NCBI GenBank assembly: GCA_947178125.1
Contig: CAMWXB010000002.1
Coordinates: forward strand, 1 to 64,000
Direction: 5' to 3'
Length of the DNA: 64,000 nt
Origin: an uncultured Lachnospiraceae bacterium
GTDB lineage: Bacteria; Bacillota; Clostridia; Lachnospirales; Lachnospiraceae
Of this stretch, positions 9,541-19,260 are shown piece by piece; the first letter of the stretch is position 1; each line of letters begins with the position of its first letter. The notes under the pieces are model-generated. The model had not been told where the DNA came from, did no database searches, and saw only the letters and a list, made by a program, of their open reading frames with translations. A program made the position numbers and the translations under genes.

Positions 9541-9690
9541 CTTCCCCGCTCTATCATAAAGCAAGCAAAACTTATGACAAACAAGTTTGTCAAGGAGAAT
9601 GCCTTTCCCACAACCTGCGATATTTGCGCCGCAGGCACAATATTCGCAAGACGAATAAATTCGTCTATGAAAAATCTCTGATTTTTCAAC
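9541..9690 (-). repeat. Intergenic mosaic of hairpins with leader-repeat copy 1
   Basis: No gene is seen between yugP and rsmB. On the minus strand it carries GAAAAATC-aga-GATTTTTC, then GACGAAT-tt-ATTCGTC, then a CCTGCG...CGCAGG hairpin followed by TTGTGGGAAAGGCAT, then GACAAAC-tt-GTTTGTC. The GAAAAATC hairpin recurs at 36838-36856, and the CGCAGG...GAAAGGCAT part recurs before the genes at 24718, 36774 and 58362. No terminator-like T run is present, so these may be processing or stability hairpins. Confidence 0.55.
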
Positions 9691-10410
9691 CTAGTCTCTT
9701 CTCCTACTGTTATTTCCGAACAAAAGAATGAGCCTGAGCAGCTGTAACACGGAAGAAGCCGCCGCTGCTACATAGGTAAGCGCCGCTGCGCTGAGCACTT
9801 TACGGCATCCGTTCGTCTCGTCTCTCTCCATCAATCCGTAGTCGCCGAGCATCCGAAGCGCCCTTCCCGATGCGTTGAACTCCACCGGCAGCGTAACGAT
9901 CTGGAACAAGACCGCAATAGCAAATACCCAGATACCGATCTGGATAAAAAGCTGATTCATGCCAAACAGCACTCCCAGCAGAATGATCGGGATTCCCAGT
10001 TTGGAGCCAATATTCGCCGCAGGTACAAGCGCCGTTCTGATCTGAAGCGGTGCATAACCCTTATTGTGCTGAAGAGCATGGCCGCACTCGTGTGCTGCAA
10101 CGCCGATTGCCGCAACGGAAGTCGAACCATAAGTGGCATCCGAAAGCCGGAGCACCTTATGCGACGGGTCATAGTGATCCGTCAGTTCTCCCCGGATATG
10201 TTCCACCCGTACATCATAGATACCCGAAAGTTCCAGAATCCGCTGTGCCGCCTGCGCGCCCGTCATACCGCTCCTGCTCCTTACTCTGGCATACTTTTTA
10301 AAAGTCGAACTCACTCGAATCTGTGCTATGATACAGAGCACAGCGCCGATAATGACCAGCCAGTAAGTAGGGTCAAAATACATTCCATAATACCCGCCGT
10401 AATATCTCAT
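9691..10410 (-). CDS. yugP: Membrane zinc metallopeptidase, YugP family
   Basis: A 239-residue protein of the neutral zinc metallopeptidase family (PF04298). It has an N-terminal membrane anchor (about 15-33), the zinc motif HECGH at about residue 108, and further membrane segments in the second half, followed by an Arg-rich end. The substrate is unknown. It lies between fmt and rsmB, its usual place in clostridial genomes. A GGAG-type site precedes ATG 10410. Confidence 0.9.
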   Translation of the reverse strand: MRYYGGYYGMYFDPTYWLVIIGAVLCIIAQIRVSSTFKKYARVRSRSGMTGAQAAQRILELSGIYDVRVEHIRGELTDHYDPSHKVLRLSDATYGSTSVAAIGVAAHECGHALQHNKGYAPLQIRTALVPAANIGSKLGIPIILLGVLFGMNQLFIQIGIWVFAIAVLFQIVTLPVEFNASGRALRMLGDYGLMERDETNGCRKVLSAAALTYVAAAASSVLQLLRLILLFGNNSRRRD

Positions 10411-10441
10411 ATTTCATTCGCTCCTTTCGTTCTTCCTCACA

Positions 10442-11413
10442 CTAGCTCAACAATTCTCCCGGTTTCATCTGACAGCCGAGCAGAAATGCTCTGACAGCCA
10501 TCCTTTTTTTGCCTTCCAGCTGCACTTCCGTAACCTTCAAAGTTCCTTCTCCGGTCTGTACATAAAAAGCATCCTTCTCCACCGCCGTTACAGTCCCCGG
10601 AAGGGGTCCTTTTCCATTCTCCAAAACAGTTTCCTGCTCTTCTTTCTGTAACTGCCGACAGTTCACAATATCACTTTCCCACACTTTCAACGTCTTTCCA
10701 TGAAAAGAAGTATACGCACTCGGCCAGGAATTTAATCCCCGCACCAGCCTTTCTATTTGAACGGCACTCTGCTGCCAGTCAATCTTCCCCATCGATTTGT
10801 CAAGCATCTTCGCATAACAGGATTCTTCATCGTTCTGCTTTTTTGGAACAAGTTCTCCCGCTTCCAGTTTCCGCAGCGCTTCTACAATCAGCTTTGCGCC
10901 CTCATCCGCCAGTTTATCATGCAGGCTGTCTCCCGTCTCTTTCTCCGCAATCGGCACGACGCTCTGCAGCAGCATATCGCCCGTATCAATCCCCTTATCC
11001 ATCTGCATGATCGTAATGCCGGTCTCCTTCTCACCGTCCAGAATCACACGCTGAATCGGTGCTGAACCGCGGTATTTCGGCAGGAGAGAGGCGTGAATAT
11101 TAATACAGCCATAACGGGGCATCGTCAGGATTTCTTCGGAGAGAATCTGACCAAAAGCCGCTACGACAAACACATCCGCCTCATAACCACGCAGCGTTTC
11201 CACCGCTTCCGGTGTCCTGACCTTCACAGGCTGGAATACCGGAATATCATACCGGAGTGCGCAGCTTTTGACCGGTGTCATCTGCATTTCCTTGCCACGT
11301 CCTTTTGGCTTATCCGGCTGGGTCACGACCGCCGCGACCTGATGTCCCGCCTCAATAATCGCCTGCAGCGCACCCACCGCAAAATCAGGCGTTCCCATGT
11401 ATACAATCCTCAT
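10442..11413 (-). CDS. fmt: Methionyl-tRNA formyltransferase
   Basis: A 323-residue enzyme that formylates the initiator Met-tRNA using 10-formyl-tetrahydrofolate. The signature HASLLPKYRGSAPIQ, with catalytic Asn/His/Asp context, is present, and the C-terminal OB-like domain is complete. CAGGAGG lies before ATG 11413. It sits 23 bases after def, the enzyme that later removes the same formyl group. Confidence 0.97.
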   Translation of the reverse strand: MRIVYMGTPDFAVGALQAIIEAGHQVAAVVTQPDKPKGRGKEMQMTPVKSCALRYDIPVFQPVKVRTPEAVETLRGYEADVFVVAAFGQILSEEILTMPRYGCINIHASLLPKYRGSAPIQRVILDGEKETGITIMQMDKGIDTGDMLLQSVVPIAEKETGDSLHDKLADEGAKLIVEALRKLEAGELVPKKQNDEESCYAKMLDKSMGKIDWQQSAVQIERLVRGLNSWPSAYTSFHGKTLKVWESDIVNCRQLQKEEQETVLENGKGPLPGTVTAVEKDAFYVQTGEGTLKVTEVQLEGKKRMAVRAFLLGCQMKPGELLS

Positions 11414-11436
11414 TTTATTTCCTCCTGTTGTCCGGC

Positions 11437-11925
11437 CTAGTCTTCGTCCTCTACATCCTCTACATCCTGCAGAGGTCCCTCTACTTTTTCTACATAAATA
11501 TGCCCTTCAAGATGGTCCAGTTCGTGCAGCATTGCCCGCGCAAGCAGCTCCGTTCCCTCGATTTCAAACGGTTCCAGATTTTCGTTATAAGCGAGTATCT
11601 TCGCATAGTTCGGTCTTGTTACGCGCCCGGTCTTTCCCGGCACGCTCAGGCATCCCTCATACCCGGTCTGTTCGCCGCTCGTTTCGAGCACCTTAGGATT
11701 GATCAGAAGAATCGGATCTTCTCCCGTCACATCTATCACGGCAATTCTTTTCAGAATGCCGACCTGCGGCGCAGCCAGGCCGACACCATCCGCCTCATAT
11801 AAGGTATCGAACATATCATTTATCAGATCCTGTACCCGCGGCGTGATTTCCTTCACTTCCTTACACGGCTTTCTCAACACAGAATCCCCAAACTCTCCTA
11901 CTTCCCTAATCTTTCTAATTGCCAT
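11437..11925 (-). CDS. def: Peptide deformylase
   Basis: A 162-residue metalloenzyme that removes the N-formyl group from new proteins. All three family motifs are visible: GVGLAAPQVG, EGCLS (metal Cys) and HELDHLEG (two metal His and the catalytic Glu). The acidic tail EDVEDVEDED is unusual but harmless. It lies between priA and fmt in the operon. Confidence 0.97.
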   Translation of the reverse strand: MAIRKIREVGEFGDSVLRKPCKEVKEITPRVQDLINDMFDTLYEADGVGLAAPQVGILKRIAVIDVTGEDPILLINPKVLETSGEQTGYEGCLSVPGKTGRVTRPNYAKILAYNENLEPFEIEGTELLARAMLHELDHLEGHIYVEKVEGPLQDVEDVEDED

Positions 11926-11958
11926 TTTTCTCTTCCCTTTCTGTCTTTTTCTTTTCTC

Positions 11959-14214
11959 TCAGTATGTATTCATCGGATCAAAATCAAACTGAATGCTCTG
12001 CTTTTTATAATCCTGCGCTTTGCTGTATGCTTCCAACATATCTTTTATCTGAACAAGCGCTTCGTAATCGGGATGCTTCAAATACAGCACATACCTGTAC
12101 AGATCATTTATTCTGGATACGGCCGCCGGTGCCGGTCCGATCATGAGCAGCGTCCTGTCGGCGCCGAACCGCTCTTTTATCAGACGGGTAAACGTTCCGA
12201 GCACGCGCTCTCCCTGTGCTTCCACCTCGGTAATTACGAGTATCGCCAGCATATGAGCCGACGGCGGATATTGCAATAACTCCCTGTATACGATTTCCTC
12301 TTCATAAAAACCTTCATAATCCTGATTGGCGGCATGAACGATGCTGTAATGCTCCGGCTGGTACGTCTGAATCACGACTTCCCCCGGTTTTTCTCCGCGG
12401 CCTGCCCGGCCTGCCGCCTGTGTCAGAAGCTGAAAAGTCCGTTCTCCCGCGCGGTAATCGTTCTGGTTCAGGGACAAATCCGCCGCCAGGATACCCACCA
12501 ATGTCACATTCGGAAAATCATGTCCTTTGACAATCATCTGCGTACCGACCAGTATATCGGCTTTTCCGTCCGCAAATGCCGACAGTATCTTTTCATAGCT
12601 CTCCTTACTTTTCGTGGAATCCGCATCCATCCGCAACACCCGCGCGCCCGGAAATTCCTTATGGACGGCTTCTTCTATCTGCTCCGTTCCCGCTTTGAAG
12701 CCGAGCAGATATTTGGAACCGCAGGAAGGACACAGTTTGGGCCGCATCACCTCATATCCGCAGTAATGACAGACCAGTTTTCCGTTCCGATGTTCCGACA
12801 GAGAAACATCACAGTGCGGACATTTCATGACATGGCCGCAGGCACGGCAGGAAATGAAGCCCGCATATCCTCTGCGGTTGAGAAAGAGCATAGTCTGCTC
12901 TCCCGCCGCCAGCCGCTGCTCCATCAGGCTTTTTAATTTCCGGCTGAAAATGGAACGGTTTCCTTCTTTCAATTCTTCCCGCAGATCGACAGTATATACC
13001 TGCGGCAATGCACCTCCTGTCAGGCGCCTTTTTAACTGATACTGCTTATACTCTCCTTTTGCCGCACGATAGCTGGCTTCCAGAGAAGGCGTTGCAGAGC
13101 CGAGCACCACGCTCGCGCCTTTCATTGACGCAATCTGTATCGCAGTCTCCCGTGCGTGGTATTTGGGCATGGATTCGCTTTTATAGCTGTTCTCATGCTC
13201 TTCGTCGATGATGATCACGCCAAGATTGGGAAAAGGCGTGAACAATGCCGAGCGCGGGCCGATCATGACATCCAGTTCTCCCCGTCTGGCACGTTCCGTC
13301 TGGTCATATTTTTCCCCCATGGACAGTGTTGAATTCATCACGGAGACCCGGTCTCCGAATCTTTTATAAAAACGAAGCAGCGTCTGATAAGTCAGTGCAA
13401 TTTCGGGAATCAGCATGATCGCCTGTCTTCCCATCGCGATCATCTGCTCGATGATTCCCAGATAGACTTCTGTTTTGCCGCTTCCGGTAATCCCGTGTAT
13501 CAGATAAGTTCCCGGTCTGCCTTCCCGGTACTCCTTCATCACATCTTCTATAATAAACCGCTGCTCTTCGCTCAATGCTCTGGCAGCTTCCTTCCCGGCA
13601 ATCCTTTTTACCGGATTCCGATAATAATTTTCTGTTTCTATCGCAATGATACCCTGCTTCTCCAGGCTGTTCAAAGTAGGCGCCGCCACGTTCAGCTTTT
13701 CCCGAAGAAGCGTATAAGGCAGTATTTCTTCTTCTAATAGCGCATTCAATACCCTGACTTTTGCCGTCTGATGCTTTCTGGTACATTCCGTTATCTGTCT
13801 CTCAATTTCCTCCCGGCCGCAACATCTCGTGATTTTCTTCTGTTCCGGCTGCTTCAGCTTCTGCTTGACCGGAAGCACCGTTTTCAGCGCCGTGATCATC
13901 GTGGATCCGTAATGGCTCTTCATCCAGTACGCCGTCTGAATCAGATCGCTCTCAAGCGTCGTTCCCTTTTCGTCGATACAGCGTATTTCCTTCATTTTTT
14001 CCACCGGATAATCCGCCTTTTCGGACAATTCGACCACATAGCCCGTCAAATCCTTATTTCCCTGACCGAACGGCACATGCACCCGCACACCGGGCTGCAC
14101 TTTCCCAATTAGTTCCTCCGGAATGATATACTGAAATGCCTTATCGACTTTCTCATGAGAGATTTCGACGACAACATCCGCATAACGCCTGTTTTCTATT
14201 GTATTTTCATTCAT
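11959..14214 (-). CDS. priA: Primosomal protein N' (replication restart helicase PriA)
   Basis: A 751-residue DExH helicase that reloads the replisome at stalled forks. Walker A GITGSGKTEVYL and the DEEH box are present. Between helicase motifs lie four CxxC pairs (CRACGHVMKCPHC and CHYCG...CPSC) that bind two zinc ions. The late motif QAAGRAGRGEKPGEVVIQT is intact. The N-terminal 3'-DNA-binding domain covers about the first 100 residues. It follows murE by 18 bases. Confidence 0.97.
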   Translation of the reverse strand: MNENTIENRRYADVVVEISHEKVDKAFQYIIPEELIGKVQPGVRVHVPFGQGNKDLTGYVVELSEKADYPVEKMKEIRCIDEKGTTLESDLIQTAYWMKSHYGSTMITALKTVLPVKQKLKQPEQKKITRCCGREEIERQITECTRKHQTAKVRVLNALLEEEILPYTLLREKLNVAAPTLNSLEKQGIIAIETENYYRNPVKRIAGKEAARALSEEQRFIIEDVMKEYREGRPGTYLIHGITGSGKTEVYLGIIEQMIAMGRQAIMLIPEIALTYQTLLRFYKRFGDRVSVMNSTLSMGEKYDQTERARRGELDVMIGPRSALFTPFPNLGVIIIDEEHENSYKSESMPKYHARETAIQIASMKGASVVLGSATPSLEASYRAAKGEYKQYQLKRRLTGGALPQVYTVDLREELKEGNRSIFSRKLKSLMEQRLAAGEQTMLFLNRRGYAGFISCRACGHVMKCPHCDVSLSEHRNGKLVCHYCGYEVMRPKLCPSCGSKYLLGFKAGTEQIEEAVHKEFPGARVLRMDADSTKSKESYEKILSAFADGKADILVGTQMIVKGHDFPNVTLVGILAADLSLNQNDYRAGERTFQLLTQAAGRAGRGEKPGEVVIQTYQPEHYSIVHAANQDYEGFYEEEIVYRELLQYPPSAHMLAILVITEVEAQGERVLGTFTRLIKERFGADRTLLMIGPAPAAVSRINDLYRYVLYLKHPDYEALVQIKDMLEAYSKAQDYKKQSIQFDFDPMNTY

Positions 14215-14232
14215 ACAGATATTTCCTCAACA

Positions 14233-15702
14233 TCAGTCCTTCGTCAGAAGAATGTCCCGAATCAGTTCCCGCTCATCCATCGGATATTTAACCCCTTTGA
14301 TTTCCTGATAGTCTTCGTGGCCCTTGCCCGCCAGCACGATGATATCGCCCGGCTCTCCATGCGCGATCGCATAGGCAATTGCCTCTTTTCTGTCACAGAT
14401 TTCCACATATTTGCCGTCTGTCCGGCCGATTCCCGTCTTGATATCCTCGATGATATCCTGCGGCTCCTCATACCGGGGATTATCAGAAGTAATGATCGTC
14501 AAGTCCGCCAGTTTCCCGCTGACCTCTCCCATCTCGTACCGACGCAGTTTAGAACGGTTGCCGCCGCAGCCAAAGACGCTGACGAGCCGGTGCGGCCGGT
14601 ATTCTTTCAAAGTAGAAAGCAGGCTTTGAAGCGCCATTGCGTTATGGGCATAGTCGATCATCAGCGTAAAATCATCCGATACCTTTACAAGCTCGATGCG
14701 CCCCTTTACTTTCGCACACAGAAGCGCTTTTTTCACCGCCTCTGCCGATACATCAAAATGCCTGCAGACAGCGATCGCTGTCAGCGCATTGTAAACGCTG
14801 AACCGGCCCGGCATGGAAAGTTCCGCCGAAAAATTCATCAGCCCTTTTACATCAAAAGAAACGCCCAGTTTTCCGCCGCCGGACAACAGCTGTAGATTTT
14901 CCGCCTTTAAATCGGCATCCGTCTCAATTCCGTATGTCTCCAGCCGGCATGTATGCCCCGCCGTTACTTTCTCCCAATGTTCGTCGTCTTTATTCACAAT
15001 ACCGACCCTGCACTGCCGGAACAGCAGCCCTTTGCAGTTCAGATAATCATCGAAATCCTTGTGTTCATTCGGCCCGATATGGTCCGGTTCTATATTGGTA
15101 AAAATACCGAGGTCAAAAACAAATCCCTGCGTTCTATGAAGCATCAGCCCCTGTGAGGATACCTCCATCACTACCGTATCGCATCCCGCATCCGCCATCT
15201 GTTTAAAATACTGCTGCACCAGATAGGACTCCGGCGTTGTATTATTGGCATGAATATGCGTATCGCCGATGATCACTTCAATCGTACCGATCAGCCCGAC
15301 CTTGCGGCCTGCCTGCTCCAGAATATTTTTTACCAGATAAGTCGTCGTCGTTTTCCCCTTTGTTCCGGTAATGCCGATGACCTGGAGCCTTCCCGCCGGA
15401 TGTCCGAAGTATGCCGCCGAAATAAAAGCCATCGCATACCGCGTATCCGCCACACGGATAACCGTCACTTCCGCCTGTGCCGGAAGCTCCACTTCTTTTT
15501 GCACAAGTAAAACGCGGGCGCCCGCTTCCACAACCTGCACGGCAAAATCATGCCCGTCTACGTTCGCGCCCGAAATGCAGATAAAAAGGCTTCCCTGCGT
15601 CACCTTTCTGGAATCGTAAACAACTTCCGTCACTTCAATCTCTTCCGTACCCCTGATGCACTCATACGCCAAATCCGCCAGTAATTCCTTTAATCTGCTC
15701 AT
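14233..15702 (-). CDS. murE: UDP-MurNAc-tripeptide synthetase MurE
   Basis: A 489-residue Mur ligase that adds the third residue of the peptidoglycan stem peptide. ATP motif GITGTKGKTTT and the DNPR motif are visible; DNPR is typical of enzymes adding meso-diaminopimelate rather than lysine. ATG 15702 is the start, as GGAGG lies 6 bases upstream; a GTG directly before it is too close. Its position ahead of priA suggests it begins the long minus-strand string. Confidence 0.93.
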   Translation of the reverse strand: MSRLKELLADLAYECIRGTEEIEVTEVVYDSRKVTQGSLFICISGANVDGHDFAVQVVEAGARVLLVQKEVELPAQAEVTVIRVADTRYAMAFISAAYFGHPAGRLQVIGITGTKGKTTTTYLVKNILEQAGRKVGLIGTIEVIIGDTHIHANNTTPESYLVQQYFKQMADAGCDTVVMEVSSQGLMLHRTQGFVFDLGIFTNIEPDHIGPNEHKDFDDYLNCKGLLFRQCRVGIVNKDDEHWEKVTAGHTCRLETYGIETDADLKAENLQLLSGGGKLGVSFDVKGLMNFSAELSMPGRFSVYNALTAIAVCRHFDVSAEAVKKALLCAKVKGRIELVKVSDDFTLMIDYAHNAMALQSLLSTLKEYRPHRLVSVFGCGGNRSKLRRYEMGEVSGKLADLTIITSDNPRYEEPQDIIEDIKTGIGRTDGKYVEICDRKEAIAYAIAHGEPGDIIVLAGKGHEDYQEIKGVKYPMDERELIRDILLTKD

Positions 15703-15931
15703 CACGAACCTCCATTAATGCTTTTACACCCATTAAAACCTCAATATATAAAATATCATGAAATACACTCTTTTTCAACTTTTCACATTTTCTTTATGGA
15801 ACTTTATGTTTTTATTAAGGTAAGTTTATTTTTTTATTAGAAAGAAAACACATTTTAGACACATTTACAATTTAAGATATTAATCAAGATAGTTGAATAA
15901 CTCACTATCTCCCCCCTCATAAGAAAATACG
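15703..15931. other. A+T-rich spacer upstream of murE
   Basis: About 230 bases without a gene. It should hold the murE promoter on the minus strand, but I cannot pick a clear -35/-10 pair among many A/T runs. No repeat or structured RNA was recognised. Confidence 0.4.
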
Positions 15932-15961
15932 AAAAAGCCTGAGAATTTCTCAGGCTTTTTC
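15932..15961 (-). terminator. Terminator after pfkB
   Basis: A near-perfect palindrome, AAAAAGCCTGAGA and TCTCAGGCTTTTT, lies 11 bases past the pfkB stop. The symmetric A and T runs make it able to work in both directions. Confidence 0.9.
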
Positions 15962-15971
15962 GGTGTGTTCC

Positions 15972-16904
15972 CTATCTCAATTTCTCCACCGTAATGCTCT
16001 CATACAATTCTTCTGCTGTACCGAACGGAACATCCACACATTTTAATGTCGTCGCATTTGCTGCGGAAATGGCCACCGCCCGCCTGACGGATTCTTCCTT
16101 CGAATCTTTTCTCAGGAATGACATCGCATAGGAAGCTACGACACAGTCTCCGCATCCTACCGTATTCAGGGCCTGCACATTTTCCGGCTTTGCATAATAT
16201 ACCACACCGCCGCTGCATACATATAATAAGCCGTTCTTACCCATTGAAACAACGACATGACCGATTCCTCTTTTATGAACCTCGATTGCGGCTTCTATGA
16301 CATCTTCCCTGTTTACCAGTTTATGCCCCACAATATATTCTAATTCCTTCTGATTCGGTTTAATAAAGTACGGCTTCGCTTCTATCCCGCTCCGCAGGCT
16401 TTCCCCGCTCGTATCGAGCATCGTTTTGATTCCCTTTAAGCGCGCCTTTTCAATTAACGTCTTATAAATATCTTCCGGAACGCCTCTGGCTGCGCTCCCG
16501 GATAAAACAACGATCTCGCATTGTGCGGCCAGTTCATCGAACAATACAAGAAATTCTTCCAACGCCTCTTCCCCAATGAGCGGACCCGGCTCTATGATTT
16601 CCGTCGCATAGCCGTTATCCGCCAGAATATTGATATTGCTCCTCGTTTCGCCCTCTACCCGGATGAACTGGCACTCCACCTGTTTATCGAGCAGGGTATC
16701 CTCGATAAAATCCCCCGCATAACCGCCCAGAAAACCGGTCGCGCATACGAGCTGCCCGTACTGCCGCAGCACCCTCGCCACATTGATGCCTTTTCCGCCT
16801 GCAAAAGACATTGCCGTGCGCATTCTGTTCACATGTCCCGTAATGAGTTCTCCGGCCGTATAAGTCTTATCCACTGCCGGATTTAAAGTTACCGTAAGTA
16901 TCAT
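15972..16904 (-). CDS. 1-phosphofructokinase family sugar kinase
   Basis: A 310-residue PfkB-family kinase of the FruK/LacC branch, phosphorylating fructose-1-phosphate or tagatose-6-phosphate. It has FAGGKGINVARVL near the N terminus and the late anion-hole motif NTVGCGDCVVASY with the catalytic Asp. Note GCGDC where most members have GAGDS. The start at 16904 (MILTVTLNPAVDKT) follows AAGGAAGG, and the recJ stop lies only 2 bases upstream, so the two are translationally linked. No PTS genes adjoin, so the substrate is uncertain. Confidence 0.88.
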   Translation of the reverse strand: MILTVTLNPAVDKTYTAGELITGHVNRMRTAMSFAGGKGINVARVLRQYGQLVCATGFLGGYAGDFIEDTLLDKQVECQFIRVEGETRSNINILADNGYATEIIEPGPLIGEEALEEFLVLFDELAAQCEIVVLSGSAARGVPEDIYKTLIEKARLKGIKTMLDTSGESLRSGIEAKPYFIKPNQKELEYIVGHKLVNREDVIEAAIEVHKRGIGHVVVSMGKNGLLYVCSGGVVYYAKPENVQALNTVGCGDCVVASYAMSFLRKDSKEESVRRAVAISAANATTLKCVDVPFGTAEELYESITVEKLR

Positions 16905-16906
16905 AT

Positions 16907-18745
16907 TCACACCTTCCTTCCGCCATCGGCGGCACAATAGTCCTGCATCACGATCTGCAGGCTTTCTTTTCCCTGATATACATTGATATCCGGATAGTAG
17001 ACCATTTGAATGACTATTTCCCTGCTGCCCTCGCGATACAGCTTTTCCCGCTCTTTCTCCCCGAACGTCTCTTCCAGAAAAGCATGCCACTTTGGCAGGT
17101 CTCCAAAATAAATCATCTCGAACAAATTTCCCTCTTCATCCTGTATCCGGTACTTTCCTACGTTTTCATTCTTCCCAAGAATCCTGCCATGTAGTATATG
17201 TATATTTTTCCGGGCAAAAACAGGCTTGGCATTCCCGTTTCCGAAAGGCTCCAGCACCTGAAGCTGCCTTACGAAGTCCATCCGGATATAGGATAGAGGC
17301 ATCGGTACATCGATCAGGATTTTCTCGATAAAATCTTCATCGGACAAACGGCAGTTCCGATTAAGCGCCAGCCGGAATTCCTCTATATTTTCTTCCGGCA
17401 TCGACAGCCCGGCCGCCATTTTGTGTCCGCCATACCGCGTAAAAAGATGCTTGCAGAGGGTCATCTCCTCATACATATGATAAGTTTCAATCGAACGCCC
17501 AGACCCCTTGACGCCTTCCTCTCCTTTTGTCAGCACAAAGACAGGCTTGTGGTATTTCTCTTTGAGCCTTCCCGCGATGATTCCCGCCAGACTTTCGTGG
17601 CAGTCCGGCAGATAAATCACAAGAACGCGGTCGTTCTTAAACGACCCGCTCTCTATCATGGCCGCGGCCTGTTCCGCGCCCTGTCTCGTCATTTCCTTCC
17701 TGCTGTCATTTAACTCTTTCAGTTCACCGGCAATCGTGACCGCCTGTGCAAAATCGCCGCTTTCGAACATCTGCAGCGCCTTCTTTGCCGTATCCAGCCT
17801 GCCCGTCGCATTCAGACAGGGGCCGAGCACGAAACCGATATGATAGGCCGACAACGGCTTGTCCTGCAGCCCGTTCACCTCAAGCAGCGCTTTCAATCCG
17901 AGATTCTTCGTATGCGCTATCTGGCGCAGGCCGTATTTGACAAGGATGCGGTTCTCATCCCGCAGTTCCATCACGTCCCCTACCGTGGCAAAAGCCGCAA
18001 ATTCCAGAAGTTCCGAAAGCAGCTCTTTACGCGCCGTTTCCATATCCTGCGCATTGCCGGCTCCCGCCTGCCGGGAAATTTGTCTTACCGCTTCTTCCGT
18101 CAATACCTGTACGAATTTATAAGCCACCACCGCACCACAGATACCATCAAAAGGATAGCTGCACTTTTCCTGCTTCGGGTCGATGACAGCCACCGCCGGC
18201 GGAAGGATTTCGCTCCGCTTCCCGTCCTCTGTCTCCTCGTAAGGCACTTCGTGGTGGTCCGTTACGATAACACTCATACCCAGTTCTTTTGCGTAGGCAA
18301 TCTGCTCTGCAGCCGCAATGCCGTTATCACAGGTAATGATCGTATCGATGCCCTCTTGATGCGCCTCTTCGATCAAATGGTCATTCAGCCCGTAACCGTC
18401 CCTGATCCGATGCGGTATGACCGTATCGACACTTGCACCACAGAAACGCAGGCCTCGCAGCAGGATATAAGCCGCACAGATACCGTCAATGTCATAATCG
18501 CCAATGATCCGGACGGATACCCCTTCCTCTATTTTGGACAGCATAAAAGCGACTGCTTTCTCCATATCGTAAAGCAGCCGCGGTTCATGCAGATTATCCA
18601 GTGTTCCGTGCAGAAACAAATCGATTTCCTTATCCCCGACAATATCCCGATTTCGTATGATGCGCGCAATGACAGGGTCTATCTGAAATGTCTCCGCAAT
18701 CTTCGCAAAGTCGGCTTTTTTCGCCGATATCATCCATTTTGCCAT
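16907..18745 (-). CDS. recJ: Single-stranded-DNA-specific exonuclease RecJ
   Basis: A 612-residue DHH-family 5'-3' exonuclease for recombination and mismatch repair. Motifs visible are DYDIDGICAAYIL, TCDNGIAA and TDHHEVP (DHH), with the DHHA1 part holding GRSIETYHM and GGHKMAAGLS. The C-terminal OB domain is complete. It lies 60 bases downstream of the tmRNA gene and is coupled to pfkB. Confidence 0.95.
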   Translation of the reverse strand: MAKWMISAKKADFAKIAETFQIDPVIARIIRNRDIVGDKEIDLFLHGTLDNLHEPRLLYDMEKAVAFMLSKIEEGVSVRIIGDYDIDGICAAYILLRGLRFCGASVDTVIPHRIRDGYGLNDHLIEEAHQEGIDTIITCDNGIAAAEQIAYAKELGMSVIVTDHHEVPYEETEDGKRSEILPPAVAVIDPKQEKCSYPFDGICGAVVAYKFVQVLTEEAVRQISRQAGAGNAQDMETARKELLSELLEFAAFATVGDVMELRDENRILVKYGLRQIAHTKNLGLKALLEVNGLQDKPLSAYHIGFVLGPCLNATGRLDTAKKALQMFESGDFAQAVTIAGELKELNDSRKEMTRQGAEQAAAMIESGSFKNDRVLVIYLPDCHESLAGIIAGRLKEKYHKPVFVLTKGEEGVKGSGRSIETYHMYEEMTLCKHLFTRYGGHKMAAGLSMPEENIEEFRLALNRNCRLSDEDFIEKILIDVPMPLSYIRMDFVRQLQVLEPFGNGNAKPVFARKNIHILHGRILGKNENVGKYRIQDEEGNLFEMIYFGDLPKWHAFLEETFGEKEREKLYREGSREIVIQMVYYPDINVYQGKESLQIVMQDYCAADGGRKV

Positions 18746-18805
18746 ATTAATTTCTACCGATTCTTAAATTTACTTAAATCCGTTACGCCAAGATGCGCAA
18801 ACCAG

Positions 18806-19152
18806 TGGACCAGACGGGAGTCGAACCCGTGTCCAAAAGCCCATTCCCTGTCCTTCTACTATCATAGTCTGCCGTTTCGGATTGCTCCTCATTCCCTCCC
18901 GTATCAGGAAGCAGACGCCCCGATACGCTCAGTAGCTTCATGTTACGCCCACAGGCTCAAAGCTTTGCCTGTGTCGTTTCCTGCATCGTCGATGCCCGGT
19001 TCTTAATGTGCAGGTGCACTAAGGCGGACAGCTGCCATTAGGCAGCGTATGCTAAATTATCTTCAGCGTTTATATTTAGGTTCGCGATTTGACGCATCGC
19101 CTGCGGATAGCTTCTCCAGCTGCAAGACCCCTGTCGAAACCTTGACTGGCCC
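18806..19152 (-). ncRNA. ssrA: Transfer-messenger RNA (tmRNA)
   Basis: Read on the minus strand, the RNA begins GGGCCAGTCAAGGTTTCGAC and ends with the T-arm GGGTTCGACTCCC and CTGGTCC, which pairs with the 5' GGGCCAG. The tag frame starts at a GCT resume codon and reads AEDNLAYAA then TAA, close to other clostridial tags. The bases after the discriminator are CTG, so the CCA end is probably added after transcription. About 347 nt. It rescues stalled ribosomes together with SmpB, encoded just upstream. Confidence 0.95.
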
Positions 19153-19260
19153 TTATATACGTTATTGATGCAGGAAAAACAAATGTCTGCTCCGCATCCG
19201 TCTGTTTTCTCCTGCTTCTGTTATATTATACCATATATCGGCTGATTATAGTATCTTTTT

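Noticed and set aside
17840-19006. A 388-residue plus-strand frame over recJ and tmRNA
   Set aside because: Antisense to recJ and runs through the tmRNA gene; no family resemblance.
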